From the NCBI RefSeq assembly GCF_018918265.1, contig NZ_JAHLQC010000003.1:62001-126000 (forward strand): a stretch of DNA of 64,000 nt, in the 5' to 3' direction. Source of the stretch: Falcatimonas sp. MSJ-15. GTDB lineage: Bacteria; Bacillota; Clostridia; Lachnospirales; Lachnospiraceae. The notes beneath the pieces are model-generated. The model made no database searches. It worked only from the letters and a program-made list of their open reading frames with translations, and was not told the origin of the DNA. Shown one piece after another: positions 16,973 to 26,710 of this stretch. Every line of letters begins with the position of its first letter. The first letter of the stretch is position 1. Made by a program: the position numbers and the translations under genes.

Positions 16973-18358
16973 TTATCTATTAAGAATGTCCTCGCCCACT
17001 TTTAGTATATTTCCGGCACCCATAGTTATCAACAAGTCACCGTTGATACAATGTTCAATTAAAAATTGTTCAATTTCTTCAAAAGAACCAAAATAATATG
17101 AATCAGTACCAAGTTTTTTGATTGCATCGCTAAGATCTTTTGAACTTATACCAAGAGTATCAGTCTCTCTTGCGGCATAGATATCTGCAAGAACGACATG
17201 ATCGGCAGCTGAGAGAGCTTTTGCAAAATCGTCAAACAATGCTTTAGTACGGGTATAAGTATGTGGCTGGAATACACACCATACGTCTTTGTGTGGATAT
17301 TTAGCTGCAGCACTTAGAGTCGCACTTATCTCATCAGGATGATGTGCATAGTCATCAACAATAGTTATTCCATTATAAGTTCCTTTATATTCAAATCTTC
17401 TGTCAGTTCCTTTAAAATGCATAAGTCCGGCTTTTATACTGTCCATATCAATGCCAAGTTCCATTGATAGAGCGATTGCTGATAGAGAATTATATACATT
17501 GTGTATACCTGGAACATTAAGAGTGATATGGTCGATTGTTTTACCACTAACCATAAGATCATAAGAACAGCATGCTTTGTCATCAAAGACTATATTACAA
17601 GGCGCATATTTACTCTTAGTGGAATCACTGCCGAATGTAATTATATTCTTACAGGTAATGTCATTGTAAAAATACTCGCAATCATCAATATCACTATTAA
17701 TGATAAGCATACCATCTGCAGGGAGCATTGAAGCGAATTTTTTAAATGAATGTCTTATATCATCAAGATCTTTAAAGAAATCAAGGTGATCAGCTTTGAC
17801 ATTAAGAATAATCTCTATTGTTGGATTGAATGAGAGAAAACTGTTAGTATATTCGCAGGCTTCAGTTACAAAAGTCTCAGACTTACCAACACGAATATTG
17901 CCACCTATAGTATTAAGAATACCACCAAGTGATATAGTAGGATCTGCATCGGCAGCAAGTAGAATCTCTGATACCATAGAAGTTGTAGTTGTCTTGCCAT
18001 GAGTTCCGCTTATATTAATTGCAGTCTTATAATTAGCCATAATCTGTCCAAGAAGTTCAGCTCTTGTAAGAGTAGGAATATTTTTTGCTCTTGCAGCAAC
18101 AAGTTCTTCATTGGTATCTTTTATTGCAGCAGTATATACAACAAGATCAATATCATCAGTAATATTTTCACCAACCTGTGAATAGAATATTGTGCATCCC
18201 AAACTGCTTAAGTGATCTGTAAGGGCAGATTCCTTAGAATCAGAACCCTGAATGTGAAAACCTTCATTGACAAGTATCTCAGCAAGACCGCTCATGCTGA
18301 TGCCACCGATGCCTATGAAGTGTATGTTAGCAGGTTTATTAAAATTAATTTTATACAT
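16973..18358 (-). CDS. murC: UDP-N-acetylmuramate--L-alanine ligase
   Basis: Cytosolic Mur ligase that adds L-Ala to UDP-MurNAc in peptidoglycan synthesis. The N-terminal Rossmann motif HFIGIGGISMSGLAEIL (13-29) is typical of MurC. The ATP loop GTHGKTTTTS is at 118-127, the EACEY/NVKADHLDFF region in the middle, and DDYAHHPDEI, the MurC-specific motif, near residue 340. At 461 residues it has the expected length. GGAAGG precedes the ATG. The last DnaA box of the adjacent cluster ends one base before its stop codon. It stands alone rather than in a dcw cluster. Confidence 0.96.
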   Translation of the reverse strand: MYKINFNKPANIHFIGIGGISMSGLAEILVNEGFHIQGSDSKESALTDHLSSLGCTIFYSQVGENITDDIDLVVYTAAIKDTNEELVAARAKNIPTLTRAELLGQIMANYKTAINISGTHGKTTTTSMVSEILLAADADPTISLGGILNTIGGNIRVGKSETFVTEACEYTNSFLSFNPTIEIILNVKADHLDFFKDLDDIRHSFKKFASMLPADGMLIINSDIDDCEYFYNDITCKNIITFGSDSTKSKYAPCNIVFDDKACCSYDLMVSGKTIDHITLNVPGIHNVYNSLSAIALSMELGIDMDSIKAGLMHFKGTDRRFEYKGTYNGITIVDDYAHHPDEISATLSAAAKYPHKDVWCVFQPHTYTRTKALFDDFAKALSAADHVVLADIYAARETDTLGISSKDLSDAIKKLGTDSYYFGSFEEIEQFLIEHCINGDLLITMGAGNILKVGEDILNR

Positions 18359-18554
18359 TAGAGTAACCTTCCTATCTTTAATATAGAATATAAACTATGA
18401 TATTCCGCCCTTGGGCGAACTTTACCGTATAAGTATTATAACATTATTGTTCAAAAATAAAAGTAAAAGTTTCTTTTTTGTAAGTTAGAGCGTAAAACTA
18501 ACTACCTTTAAGTGGCGGTTAGTTAACTTAACATATATACAATAAGAAAGCAAA

Positions 18555-18606
18555 CATGCGATTATTGAGTAAATAACTGTCATGCGATTATTGAGTAAAT
18601 AACTGT
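18555..18606. repeat. Perfect tandem duplication of a 26-bp unit
   Basis: The unit beginning CATGCGATTATTGAGTAAAT and ending AACTGT is repeated head to tail with no mismatch. The flanks also carry a related pair of TTAAGTGG/TTAGTTAACTTA segments, so the block looks like nested duplications. Confidence 0.85.
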
Positions 18607-18899
18607 TAAGTGGTTAGTTAACTTATGCATAGGAATAGGAAAAAAGACCTAACGAATGAGCGAGAGTACTATAAAAATGATATAAAAATGATACAAAACA
18701 GGAACAAATTTTCTGATAAATAAAAAATGGTAACGGATTCATACGATAATAGTAGGAAAAAAGAACTGTAATAAAGCTAAAAATAAAAAACAAAGCGGTA
18801 AAAAAATATCAATCGGTTAAATCTAAAAAAATATTAATACAATAGAAAAAAACTGTATATAATTTTTTATTATTACTTTAATGAAAGAAAAAAATATGC

Positions 18900-18905
18900 T
18901 ATAAT
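18900..18905 (+). promoter_or_regulatory. Candidate -10 box for glgC-glgD
   Basis: A perfect TATAAT lies about 160 bases before glgC. The hexamer 17 bases upstream (TTTAAT) is a poor -35, so the promoter is weak or activator-dependent. It leaves a leader of about 150 nt. Confidence 0.35.
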
Positions 18906-19064
18906 ACAGGTAAGTTAGAAAATGAGAGCCCGCTTTCGTTTGACAAACTGAAGGTATTTCTGTAAAAGTTCCGTAAAAGAGAGATACTTTCACAAAAAGA
19001 GAGACAATTTTACAAATTAACAAAGAAATTGTTCTCAAAAATAACATTACAGAGGTGATAGCGT

Positions 19065-20336
19065 GTGATTAAGAAAGAAATGATAGCCATGTTATTGGCT
19101 GGTGGTCAAGGAAGCAGATTAGGTGTATTAACCGCAAAGGTTGCCAAACCTGCTGTTGCATTTGGGGGCAAATACAGAATCATTGATTTCCCACTTAGCA
19201 ACTGTATTAATTCAGGAATCGATACAGTCGGAGTTTTAACGCAATATCAGCCATTAAGACTGAATGCGCATATAGGAATAGGTATTCCTTGGGATCTTGA
19301 TAGAAACGTTGGTGGTGTTACTGTTCTTCCACCTTATGAGAAGAGTAACAGCAGTGAGTGGTATTCAGGTACTGCTAATGCGATCTATCAGAACCTTGCA
19401 TATATGGATTCTTATAATCCGGATTATGTATTAATCCTTTCAGGTGATCATATCTATAAGATGGATTACGAAGTGATGCTTGATTACCATAAGGCTAACA
19501 ATGCTGATGTAACAATAGCAGCAATGCCTGTACCTATGGAAGAAGCAAGCAGATTCGGTATCGTTGTTACAGACGAGAAGAATAAGATAACAGACTTCCA
19601 GGAGAAGCCGGAACATCCAAGAAGTAATTTAGCTTCAATGGGTATCTACATATTCAGTTATAAAGTCTTAAAAGAGGCTTTGTTAAAATTATCAAATCAG
19701 CCGGGATGTGATTTTGGTAAGCATATAATTCCTTATTGCCATGAGAATGGTAAGAGATTATTCGCTTATGAATATAATTCATATTGGAAAGACGTTGGTA
19801 CACTTGGTTCATATTGGGAAGCTAATATGGAACTTATTGATATAATTCCTGTATTTAATCTATATGAAGAATACTGGAAGATATATACTAAGAGTGATGC
19901 ACTTCCACCACAGTATGTTGCAGATACTGCCAAGATAGAAAAATGTATAATTGGCGAAGGTTCTAACATATATGGTGAAGTATACAGTTCAGTAATTGGC
20001 TGTGGTGTAACTGTTGAAGAAGGCGCAGTTATAAAAGATTCAATTATTATGAAAGGCGCAGTAATTGGTAAGAATACTAAGATTGATAAAGCAATAATTG
20101 CTGAAGATGTAGTTATTGGAGATAATTGTATAATTGGTGAAGGTGAAGATGTACCTAATGAAAAAGAGCCAAAAATATACTCATTTGGACTTGCCACAAT
20201 CGGAGAAGGCGCAGTTATACCTGATGGAGTTACAATCGGTAAGAATGTAGCGATAACAGGTGTGACAACAATTGAAGACTATGACAATGGAGTTCTTGCG
20301 AGTGGAAAGAGTTTGATTAAGGCAGGTGAAGTATAA
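19065..20336 (+). CDS. glgC: Glucose-1-phosphate adenylyltransferase
   Basis: Forms ADP-glucose from glucose 1-phosphate and ATP, the committed step of glycogen synthesis. The N-terminal nucleotidyltransferase has [36 protein letters not shown] and the base/sugar-binding [16 protein letters not shown]. The C-terminal third (from about residue 285) is a left-handed beta-helix of hexapeptide repeats. At 423 residues it is usual. Translation starts at a GTG (19065) behind GAGGTGA. It overlaps glgD by one base (TAATG), so both subunits are coupled. Confidence 0.96.
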   Translation: MIKKEMIAMLLAGGQGSRLGVLTAKVAKPAVAFGGKYRIIDFPLSNCINSGIDTVGVLTQYQPLRLNAHIGIGIPWDLDRNVGGVTVLPPYEKSNSSEWYSGTANAIYQNLAYMDSYNPDYVLILSGDHIYKMDYEVMLDYHKANNADVTIAAMPVPMEEASRFGIVVTDEKNKITDFQEKPEHPRSNLASMGIYIFSYKVLKEALLKLSNQPGCDFGKHIIPYCHENGKRLFAYEYNSYWKDVGTLGSYWEANMELIDIIPVFNLYEEYWKIYTKSDALPPQYVADTAKIEKCIIGEGSNIYGEVYSSVIGCGVTVEEGAVIKDSIIMKGAVIGKNTKIDKAIIAEDVVIGDNCIIGEGEDVPNEKEPKIYSFGLATIGEGAVIPDGVTIGKNVAITGVTTIEDYDNGVLASGKSLIKAGEV

Positions 20337-21457
20337 TGAGAGCAATAGGTATTGTTTTAGCAGGCGGTAATAATAAGAACATGAAAGAGTTGTCAATTAA
20401 GAGAGCAATCTCAGCGATGCCAATAGCAGGAAGCTATAGAAGTATTGACTTTGCACTCAGTAATATGACTAACTCACATATTAAGAAAGTAGCAGTAATA
20501 ACACAGTATAATGCAAAATCACTTAATGAGCATTTAAGCTCATCAAAATGGTGGGATTTCGGAAGAAAACAGGGTGGACTTTATGTTTTTACACCAACAA
20601 TAACTTCTGAGAATAGCTATTGGTATAGAGGAACAGCAGATGCAATATATCAGAACATAAGCTTTTTAAAGAGCAGCCATGAGCCTTATGTTGTAATTGC
20701 ATCAGGGGATGGAGTATATAAGCTTGATTATGGTAAGGTATTAGAATACCACATTGAGAAAAAAGCAGATATAACAGTTGTATGTACAGATCTTCCTAAG
20801 GGAGATGATGTGACAAGATTTGGTGCATTGAAACTTAATGATGATATGAGAATTACTGACTTTGAAGAAAAACCAGTTGAGACAGATGCGACAACAGTTT
20901 CAACAGGTATATATATAATAAGAAGAAGACAGTTAATAGAGCTTCTTGAAAAAGCGGCATCAGAGGACAGACATGATTTTGTAAAAGATATACTTATAAG
21001 ATATAAGAACATTAAGAGAATATATGGCTACAAGATGGAAAGTTACTGGAATAGTATCTCAAGTGTTGAGGCATACTATAGAACAAATATGGACTTCTTA
21101 AAACGAGAGGTAAGGGATTATTTCTTTAACCAATACCCAGAAGTGTTCTCAAAGGTTGAAGATCTTCCGCCGGCGAAGTATAATCAAGGAGCGGAGGTTA
21201 AAAACAGCCTTATATCGAGTGGATGTATCGTTAATGGTACAGTAGAGAATTCGGTTATATTCAAGAAGGCTTATATTGGTAATAATTGTGTTATTAAGAA
21301 TTCAATTATTCTAAATGATGTATATATAGGTGACAATACCTATATTGAGAATTGTATTGTTGAAAGCAGAGATACAATTAGGGCTAATATGAGGTATGTA
21401 GGTGAAGAAGGTGAGATAAAAGTAGTTTTAGAGAAAAATGAACGATATACACTCTAA
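20336..21457 (+). CDS. glgD: GlgD, regulatory subunit of glucose-1-phosphate adenylyltransferase
   Basis: Homologue of GlgC with a decayed active site. The glycine-rich loop reads VLAGGNNKNMKELSIKRA instead of GGxGxRLxxLT, and the region aligning with AKPAVxxGGKYR reads AISAMPIAGSYRSIDFALSN. In Firmicutes GlgD joins GlgC in a hetero-oligomer and raises its activity. At 373 residues it is shorter than GlgC, with a reduced C-terminal beta-helix. Coupling to glgC by TAATG overlap supports a fixed ratio. No glgA or glgB follows in the window, so the rest of the pathway is elsewhere. Confidence 0.93.
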   Translation: MRAIGIVLAGGNNKNMKELSIKRAISAMPIAGSYRSIDFALSNMTNSHIKKVAVITQYNAKSLNEHLSSSKWWDFGRKQGGLYVFTPTITSENSYWYRGTADAIYQNISFLKSSHEPYVVIASGDGVYKLDYGKVLEYHIEKKADITVVCTDLPKGDDVTRFGALKLNDDMRITDFEEKPVETDATTVSTGIYIIRRRQLIELLEKAASEDRHDFVKDILIRYKNIKRIYGYKMESYWNSISSVEAYYRTNMDFLKREVRDYFFNQYPEVFSKVEDLPPAKYNQGAEVKNSLISSGCIVNGTVENSVIFKKAYIGNNCVIKNSIILNDVYIGDNTYIENCIVESRDTIRANMRYVGEEGEIKVVLEKNERYTL

Positions 21458-21466
21458 TTCATTTAA

Positions 21467-21540
21467 CAAAACCTTCCGATACATAAGTTAGCCACGGCAA
21501 GATTTAATGTAACAATTATACAGACTAGGAAGGGGTTTTG
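21467..21540 (+). promoter_or_regulatory. Leader pairing that could hide the spoVG ribosome site
   Basis: CAAAACCTTCC (21467-21477) can pair with GGAAGGGGTTTTG (21528-21540), with a two-G bulge. The right arm holds the Shine-Dalgarno of spoVG, so the pairing would close the ribosome site; the loop is about 50 nt. Could be translational control or chance. Confidence 0.4.
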
Positions 21541-21545
21541 CTAAA

Positions 21546-21833
21546 ATGCAAATTACAGACGTAAGAGTAAGAAAAGTATCAAAGGATGGAAAAATGAAAG
21601 CTGTTGTTTCTATCACTATCGATAATGAATTTGTTGTTCATGACATCAAAGTTATCGAAGGTGAGAAAGGATTATTTATCGCAATGCCAAGCCGTAAGGC
21701 AGCAGACGGTGAATACCGTGATATAGCTCATCCTATTAACTCAGAGACAAGAGACAGAATTCAGAATATTATCCTTGATAAGTATGAGACAACACTTATC
21801 GAAGGAGATGCAGAAACTGTTTCTGAAGAATAA
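21546..21833 (+). CDS. spoVG: Septation protein SpoVG
   Basis: Small conserved Firmicutes protein (95 residues) that binds nucleic acids and affects septation, sporulation and other regulons. It opens [20 protein letters not shown], carries [20 protein letters not shown] and the highly conserved [20 protein letters not shown] followed by INSETR. Length and motifs match SpoVG throughout. The ribosome site GGAAGGGG lies in a possible leader stem. A strong terminator closes the gene. Together with spoIIID it shows that the strain keeps at least part of the sporulation programme. Confidence 0.97.
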   Translation: MQITDVRVRKVSKDGKMKAVVSITIDNEFVVHDIKVIEGEKGLFIAMPSRKAADGEYRDIAHPINSETRDRIQNIILDKYETTLIEGDAETVSEE

Positions 21834-21868
21834 TAATTATTATTATGCGTTAAGAAAATGTGCAGGAA

Positions 21869-21907
21869 GCCACGCTAAAGTTAATATGCTTTAGTGTGGC
21901 TTTTTTG
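21869..21907 (+). terminator. Rho-independent terminator after spoVG
   Basis: GCCACGCTAAAG (21869-21880) pairs with CTTTAGTGTGGC (21889-21900), followed by six T. Confidence 0.92.
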
Positions 21908-22000
21908 CAGTTTCCTGATTTATTGTTAAAGCAGTTTTTATGCCGCTTTTTTTGTATAGATTTAAGATTGTGGTAAAAATAGCCACTTTTTTGTATAATC

Positions 22001-22279
22001 TTAGGCACTAAAACGTTCTGCCACATGCTCAAGACTGTGTAACATATCAGGATCAATATCTATGCATTTAGAAGCATCTCGACTACCTGATATATCCCAT
22101 GCTAATGTATCATTTAGTATAGTGCATGAATTCATAAATAGATTAATATCTTTTAATGGTTTAAAAACTTCTTTGTCTAATAAATTTTTTGCATTATAAC
22201 ATACAATTTTACCGTCTTCAAAATATACATATACCGTATAATCTTCATAAGGAATAACCTGAACTACTTTATAAAACAT
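22001..22279 (-). CDS. DUF2442-type small protein (orphan copy)
   Basis: 92 residues with the DUF2442 layout: VYVYFEDGKIVCYNAKNLLD, then FKPLKDINLFM, then a TLAWD strand and a C-terminal DIDPDMLHSLE that matches the 'di.Pe.L' ending. A second family member sits at 32883 beside its usual DUF4160 partner; this copy has no DUF4160 gene next to it and lies between convergent spoVG and divergent pth. AAGGAGGA precedes the ATG (read on the minus strand). Function of the family is not settled; it often occurs in two-gene modules that resemble toxin-antitoxin pairs. Confidence 0.7.
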   Translation of the reverse strand: MFYKVVQVIPYEDYTVYVYFEDGKIVCYNAKNLLDKEVFKPLKDINLFMNSCTILNDTLAWDISGSRDASKCIDIDPDMLHSLEHVAERFSA

Positions 22280-22372
22280 AGTAAAATCCTCCTTGTAAGT
22301 TTAGACTAATGGATTGATCTATATAATTATTATAATATACATTTTATATAAAAGGCAATATTTCTGCTAAAG

Positions 22373-22401
22373 TTGTAATAATAAAACATATGTGCTAGAA
22401 T
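22373..22401 (+). promoter_or_regulatory. Sigma-A promoter of pth
   Basis: TTGTAA (22373-22378), 17-base spacer, TAGAAT (22396-22401), about 45 bases before pth. Confidence 0.65.
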
Positions 22402-22446
22402 ATTATCTGTTGCGATTAACTGATAGATACATTAGGAGGATTAAAG

Positions 22447-23016
22447 ATGTATATAGTTGTAGGTCTCGGTAATCCGGACAAAGAATATGATAATACAAGA
22501 CATAATATAGGCTTTGCAGTAATAGATGCAATAGCTGATAAATATAATATATATGTAGATACTAAGAAACATAAAGCACTTATTGGAAAAGGAATTATTG
22601 AAGGCAACAAAGTTGTACTTGCAAAGCCACAGACATACATGAACTTAAGTGGTGAGAGCGTAAGAGAACTTGTTGATTTCTATAAGATTAATCCTGAAGA
22701 CGAGCTTATAGTAATATATGATGACATCGCACTTGATGTTGGAAGACTTAGAGTAAGACCTAAAGGAAGTGCAGGAGGACATAACGGAATTAAGAATATA
22801 ATTGCATGCACAGGAACAGATATATTCCCAAGAATAAGAGTCGGAGTAGGCGATAAGCCTAAGAACTATGACCTTGCAGATTACGTACTTGGACATTTTT
22901 CTAAGGAAGAACAGACTATAATGAAAGATGGAATTGATGAGGCAATAGAAGCACTTGTCGATATTATGAACGAAGATGTAAGCTATGCCATGAATCGCCA
23001 CAATTCAAAAAAATAA
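22447..23016 (+). CDS. pth: Peptidyl-tRNA hydrolase
   Basis: Releases tRNA from stalled peptidyl-tRNA in the cytosol. 189 residues, the family norm. The N-terminal motif VVGLGNPDKEYDNTRHNIGF has the catalytic His19 and Asn20. KPQTYMNLSGESV and the YDDIALDVGRLRVRPKGSAG/GHNGIKNI block complete the Pth signature. AGGAGG lies 6-7 bases before the ATG. It stands directly upstream of mfd, a neighbourhood conserved in Bacillus and Clostridia. Confidence 0.97.
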   Translation: MYIVVGLGNPDKEYDNTRHNIGFAVIDAIADKYNIYVDTKKHKALIGKGIIEGNKVVLAKPQTYMNLSGESVRELVDFYKINPEDELIVIYDDIALDVGRLRVRPKGSAGGHNGIKNIIACTGTDIFPRIRVGVGDKPKNYDLADYVLGHFSKEEQTIMKDGIDEAIEALVDIMNEDVSYAMNRHNSKK

Positions 23017-23125
23017 TAAATAGTTAATTGCATGATCCAAATCAAAATGATTTTTAATGTTGATGAATAAAATGATAACGTGGTTTTACAATTAATTAAA
23101 TAATATATTAACAGGAGGCGAAGAG

Positions 23126-26100
23126 ATGAAAAGTTTGGACAGTCCATTAATGGAACTTTATGAATATGATAATATCCGCAAAGATATAGCAAATGGTAAT
23201 ACACCAGTGCTTGTTACAGGATGTACTAACTGTGAAAAGGCACATATTATGAGTAGTTTTGGCGATCTGTCAAAGCAGAAGATTGTAATAACTTACAGTG
23301 AGATAAGAGCAAGAGAACTTTTGCAGGATTACTCTTTTTTTACAGATAATGTATATTACTATCCGGCTAAGGATCTTATATTCTATAGTGCAGATATACA
23401 TGGTAATCTTATTATTAATGAACGAATGGATGTTATAAAACATCTGTTTGAAGATGATGAGATTACTGTGATTATGACAGTTGATGCACTGTTTGACAGA
23501 CTTTTGCCACCTGATAAGATTAAAGAGAATATTATAACTATTGAGAACGATGCAGAGATAGATCTTGATAAATTAAAAGATACTCTTGTAATGCTTGGAT
23601 ATGAACGAACACTTCAGATAGAAGGTAAAGGGCAGTTTGCAATAAGAGGTGGAATTATTGATATATATCCACTTACGCAGGATGCACCAGTAAGAATAGA
23701 ACTGTGGGATACTGTTGTAGATTCGATAAGGAGTTTTGATATAGACAGTCAGCGTTCAGTTGAGAATATGGACGAACTTAAGATATATCCGGCAAGAGAG
23801 ATAATACTTACAGACAAGGAGACTAAGTCAGGAATAGCCAAGATAAAAAAAGAGATGGAGAGCTACTCTAAGACTCTTCTTAAAGAAGACAGATTAGAAG
23901 AAAGTCATAGAATAAAGACAATTATTCAGGAATTTATAGAGAATCTTGAAGAATGTGAGAGCGGAATGGCACTAGAAGGATATATACAATATTTTTATAA
24001 AGACACAGTATCATTCCTTGATTATTTTTATAAAGATTCGCTTATTATAATAGATGAACCACAGAATGTAAGAGAAAAATGTGAGAATACGCAGGAAGAA
24101 TTCAGAGAGAGTATGGTTGGAAGGATTGAAAAAGGTTATATACTTCCCGGACAATCAGATATGATATACAACTCAAAAGAGATTCTTGCAAGACTTGCCG
24201 GAGCAAAAAAAGAAGTCGTATTTGCTACATTTACGCCAAAACTTGACTATATTCATGTTAAGAACGAACGCTTCATAGATGTTCGCAATATTAATTCATA
24301 TAATAACAGCTTTGAACTTCTGGTTAAAGATCTTAAGAAATATGTAGAAGAAAAATATAAACTTGCACTTTTATCCGGTTCAAGAACAAGAGCAGAGAGA
24401 CTTGCAGGAGATTTAAGAGAATTCGGGCTTAATGCAGTATACTCCGACAAGTATGATGAGAAACTTAAGCCCGGAGAGATAAGAGTATACTATGGTAATT
24501 TAAGACGAGGCTTTGAATATCCGTCTATTAAGTTTGCGATTATAACAGAGAGCGATATATTTGGAGCAAAAGAGAAGAAAAAGCGAAAAAAGACACGCTA
24601 TGAAGGTAAAAAAATACAGAGCTTTACAGATCTTAACATTGGTGATTATGTTGTACATGAAAATCATGGACTTGGCATATACAGAGGAATTGAGAAAGTT
24701 GAAGTAGATAAAGTTACCAAAGATTATATAAAGATTGAGTATGCAGGAAGTGGCAATCTGTATGTACCGGCAACAGGTCTTGATGTAATTATGAAATATG
24801 CAGGAAGTGATGCAAAGAAGCCAAAACTTAACAAACTTGGTACTAAGGAATGGATTAATACAAAGACAAAAGTAAGAGGTGCAGTCAAAGAGATAGCGAA
24901 AGAACTTGTCGAACTATATGCAAAAAGACAGAATACAGAAGGATATATGTATGGACCGGATACAGTATGGCAGACAGAATTTGAAGAGATGTTTCCTTAT
25001 GAAGAGACACAAGATCAGCTTCTTGCCATAGAAGCTACCAAAAAAGATATGGAAAGCCATAAAGTTATGGATAGACTTATCTGTGGTGACGTAGGCTATG
25101 GTAAGACAGAGATTGCAATAAGAGCGGCATTTAAGGCAGTACAGGAAGGCAAACAGGTAGTATATCTTGTTCCGACAACGATTCTTGCCAAACAGCATTT
25201 TACAAACTTTGAACAGAGAATGAAAGATTATCCGGTAAAAGTAGAACTATTATGCAGATTCAGAACACCGGCACAGAATAAGAAGACCATTGAAGAACTC
25301 AAAAAAGGTATGGTAGATATTGTAATAGGAACACATAGAATATTGTCAAAAGATGTTAAGTTTAAAGATCTTGGACTGCTAATAATAGATGAGGAACAAC
25401 GTTTTGGTGTTGCACACAAAGAGAAGATAAAACAGATGAAAGAGAATATAGATGTTCTTACACTTACAGCAACACCTATTCCAAGAACACTTCACATGAG
25501 CCTTATTGGAATAAGAGATATGAGTGTTTTAGAAGAACCACCTATTGACAGACTTCCTATACAGACATTTGTCACAGAATATAATGAAGAGATGGTAAGA
25601 GAAGCTATTAATAGAGAACTTGCAAGAGGTGGACAGGTATATTATGTATATAATAGAGTCAATGATATAGATGAAGTGACAACAAGAGTTGCAAAACTTG
25701 TTCCGGAAGCAACAGTATCATTCATTCATGGACAGATGAGTGAAAGAGAAGTTGAGAAGATTATGTATGATTTTATTAATGGAGATATAGATGTTCTTGT
25801 TGCAACAACTATTATAGAGACAGGATTAGACATATCTAACGTTAATACAATGATTATCCATGATGCAGACCAATTAGGACTATCACAGTTATATCAGCTT
25901 CGTGGACGTGTTGGAAGATCTAACAGGACTTCGTATGCTTTTTTGATGTACAGACGCAATAAGATGCTAAAAGAAGTGGCAGAAAAGCGACTTCATGCAA
26001 TAAGGGAGTTTACAGAACTCGGTTCAGGATTTAAAATAGCTATGAAAGACCTTGAGATACGAGGTGCTGGTAATCTTCTTGGTGCCGAGCAGCATGGACA

Positions 26101-26650
26101 TATGGAAGCAGTAGGATATGATCTATACTGTAAGATGCTTAACGAGGCGGTTAATGCAGCCAAAGGCAAAGAAGAAGAGGAAGATTATGAGACTTCAATA
26201 GATATAGATGTCGATGCATATATTCCAGCAACCTATATCAAGAGTGAGATGCAAAAACTTGATGTATATAAGCGTATTGCTGCTATTACAACAGAAGAAG
26301 AATTGATGGATATACAGGATGAGCTTATAGATCGTTTTGGCGAGCCGCCACGTTCAGCGGTTAACCTTATTAATGTTGCATTTCTTAAGTCTATGGCGCA
26401 TGAAGGCTATATAGAAGATGTTAAGGGTAACAGGGCAGAGCTTACTCTTAAGATGTATAAGAAAGCCAAAGTTAATACAGAACTTATCTCGACATTAGTT
26501 AATAACTATGGCAGGAACCTGAGAGTAATCCCAGGTGAAGAACCGGTATTTGTATATAAGTTTAAAAAAGAAGATGTTAAAGATAATGACACATATATGG
26601 ATACAGTAAAAAGAGTTCTTACAGATATATGCTCACTGCGCATTAAATAA
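23126..26650 (+). CDS. mfd: Transcription-repair coupling factor
   Basis: DNA translocase that removes RNA polymerase stalled at lesions and recruits UvrA. 1174 residues. A UvrB-like N-terminal region (GKGQFAIRGGIIDIYPLTQD) is followed by the polymerase-interacting CarD-like domain (about 490-560, GDYVVHENHGLGIYRGIEKV). The helicase motor then has Walker A GDVGYGKTE near residue 654, DEEQRFG near 755 and motif III TATPIPRTL. The motor ends in QLGLSQLYQLRGRVGRSNR, and the C-terminal regulatory domain completes it. All expected parts are present. It follows pth and leads into a parvulin-like lipoprotein 60 bases downstream. Confidence 0.97.
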   Translation: MKSLDSPLMELYEYDNIRKDIANGNTPVLVTGCTNCEKAHIMSSFGDLSKQKIVITYSEIRARELLQDYSFFTDNVYYYPAKDLIFYSADIHGNLIINERMDVIKHLFEDDEITVIMTVDALFDRLLPPDKIKENIITIENDAEIDLDKLKDTLVMLGYERTLQIEGKGQFAIRGGIIDIYPLTQDAPVRIELWDTVVDSIRSFDIDSQRSVENMDELKIYPAREIILTDKETKSGIAKIKKEMESYSKTLLKEDRLEESHRIKTIIQEFIENLEECESGMALEGYIQYFYKDTVSFLDYFYKDSLIIIDEPQNVREKCENTQEEFRESMVGRIEKGYILPGQSDMIYNSKEILARLAGAKKEVVFATFTPKLDYIHVKNERFIDVRNINSYNNSFELLVKDLKKYVEEKYKLALLSGSRTRAERLAGDLREFGLNAVYSDKYDEKLKPGEIRVYYGNLRRGFEYPSIKFAIITESDIFGAKEKKKRKKTRYEGKKIQSFTDLNIGDYVVHENHGLGIYRGIEKVEVDKVTKDYIKIEYAGSGNLYVPATGLDVIMKYAGSDAKKPKLNKLGTKEWINTKTKVRGAVKEIAKELVELYAKRQNTEGYMYGPDTVWQTEFEEMFPYEETQDQLLAIEATKKDMESHKVMDRLICGDVGYGKTEIAIRAAFKAVQEGKQVVYLVPTTILAKQHFTNFEQRMKDYPVKVELLCRFRTPAQNKKTIEELKKGMVDIVIGTHRILSKDVKFKDLGLLIIDEEQRFGVAHKEKIKQMKENIDVLTLTATPIPRTLHMSLIGIRDMSVLEEPPIDRLPIQTFVTEYNEEMVREAINRELARGGQVYYVYNRVNDIDEVTTRVAKLVPEATVSFIHGQMSEREVEKIMYDFINGDIDVLVATTIIETGLDISNVNTMIIHDADQLGLSQLYQLRGRVGRSNRTSYAFLMYRRNKMLKEVAEKRLHAIREFTELGSGFKIAMKDLEIRGAGNLLGAEQHGHMEAVGYDLYCKMLNEAVNAAKGKEEEEDYETSIDIDVDAYIPATYIKSEMQKLDVYKRIAAITTEEELMDIQDELIDRFGEPPRSAVNLINVAFLKSMAHEGYIEDVKGNRAELTLKMYKKAKVNTELISTLVNNYGRNLRVIPGEEPVFVYKFKKEDVKDNDTYMDTVKRVLTDICSLRIK

Positions 26651-26710
26651 AAGATGTAAGAAGTATACAATGCCTTTATAAAAAATGAGGCATTACTATT
26701 AGGAGGAAAA

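Larger units (their letters stand above)
18359..19064. other. Long intergenic region upstream of murC and glgC
   Basis: About 700 bases with no convincing gene, very A+T rich. It contains an exact tandem duplication of a 26-mer (18555-18580 and 18581-18606) starting CATGCGATTATTGAGTAAAT. It is bracketed by two copies of a TTAAGTGG...TTAGTTAACTTA element (about 18509-18531 and 18606-18626). The divergent murC and glgC promoters must lie here. Confidence 0.6.

Noticed and set aside
18823..19047. 74-residue minus-strand frame upstream of glgC
   Set aside because: No ribosome site, very hydrophobic/AT-driven composition, and it overlaps the likely glgC promoter.
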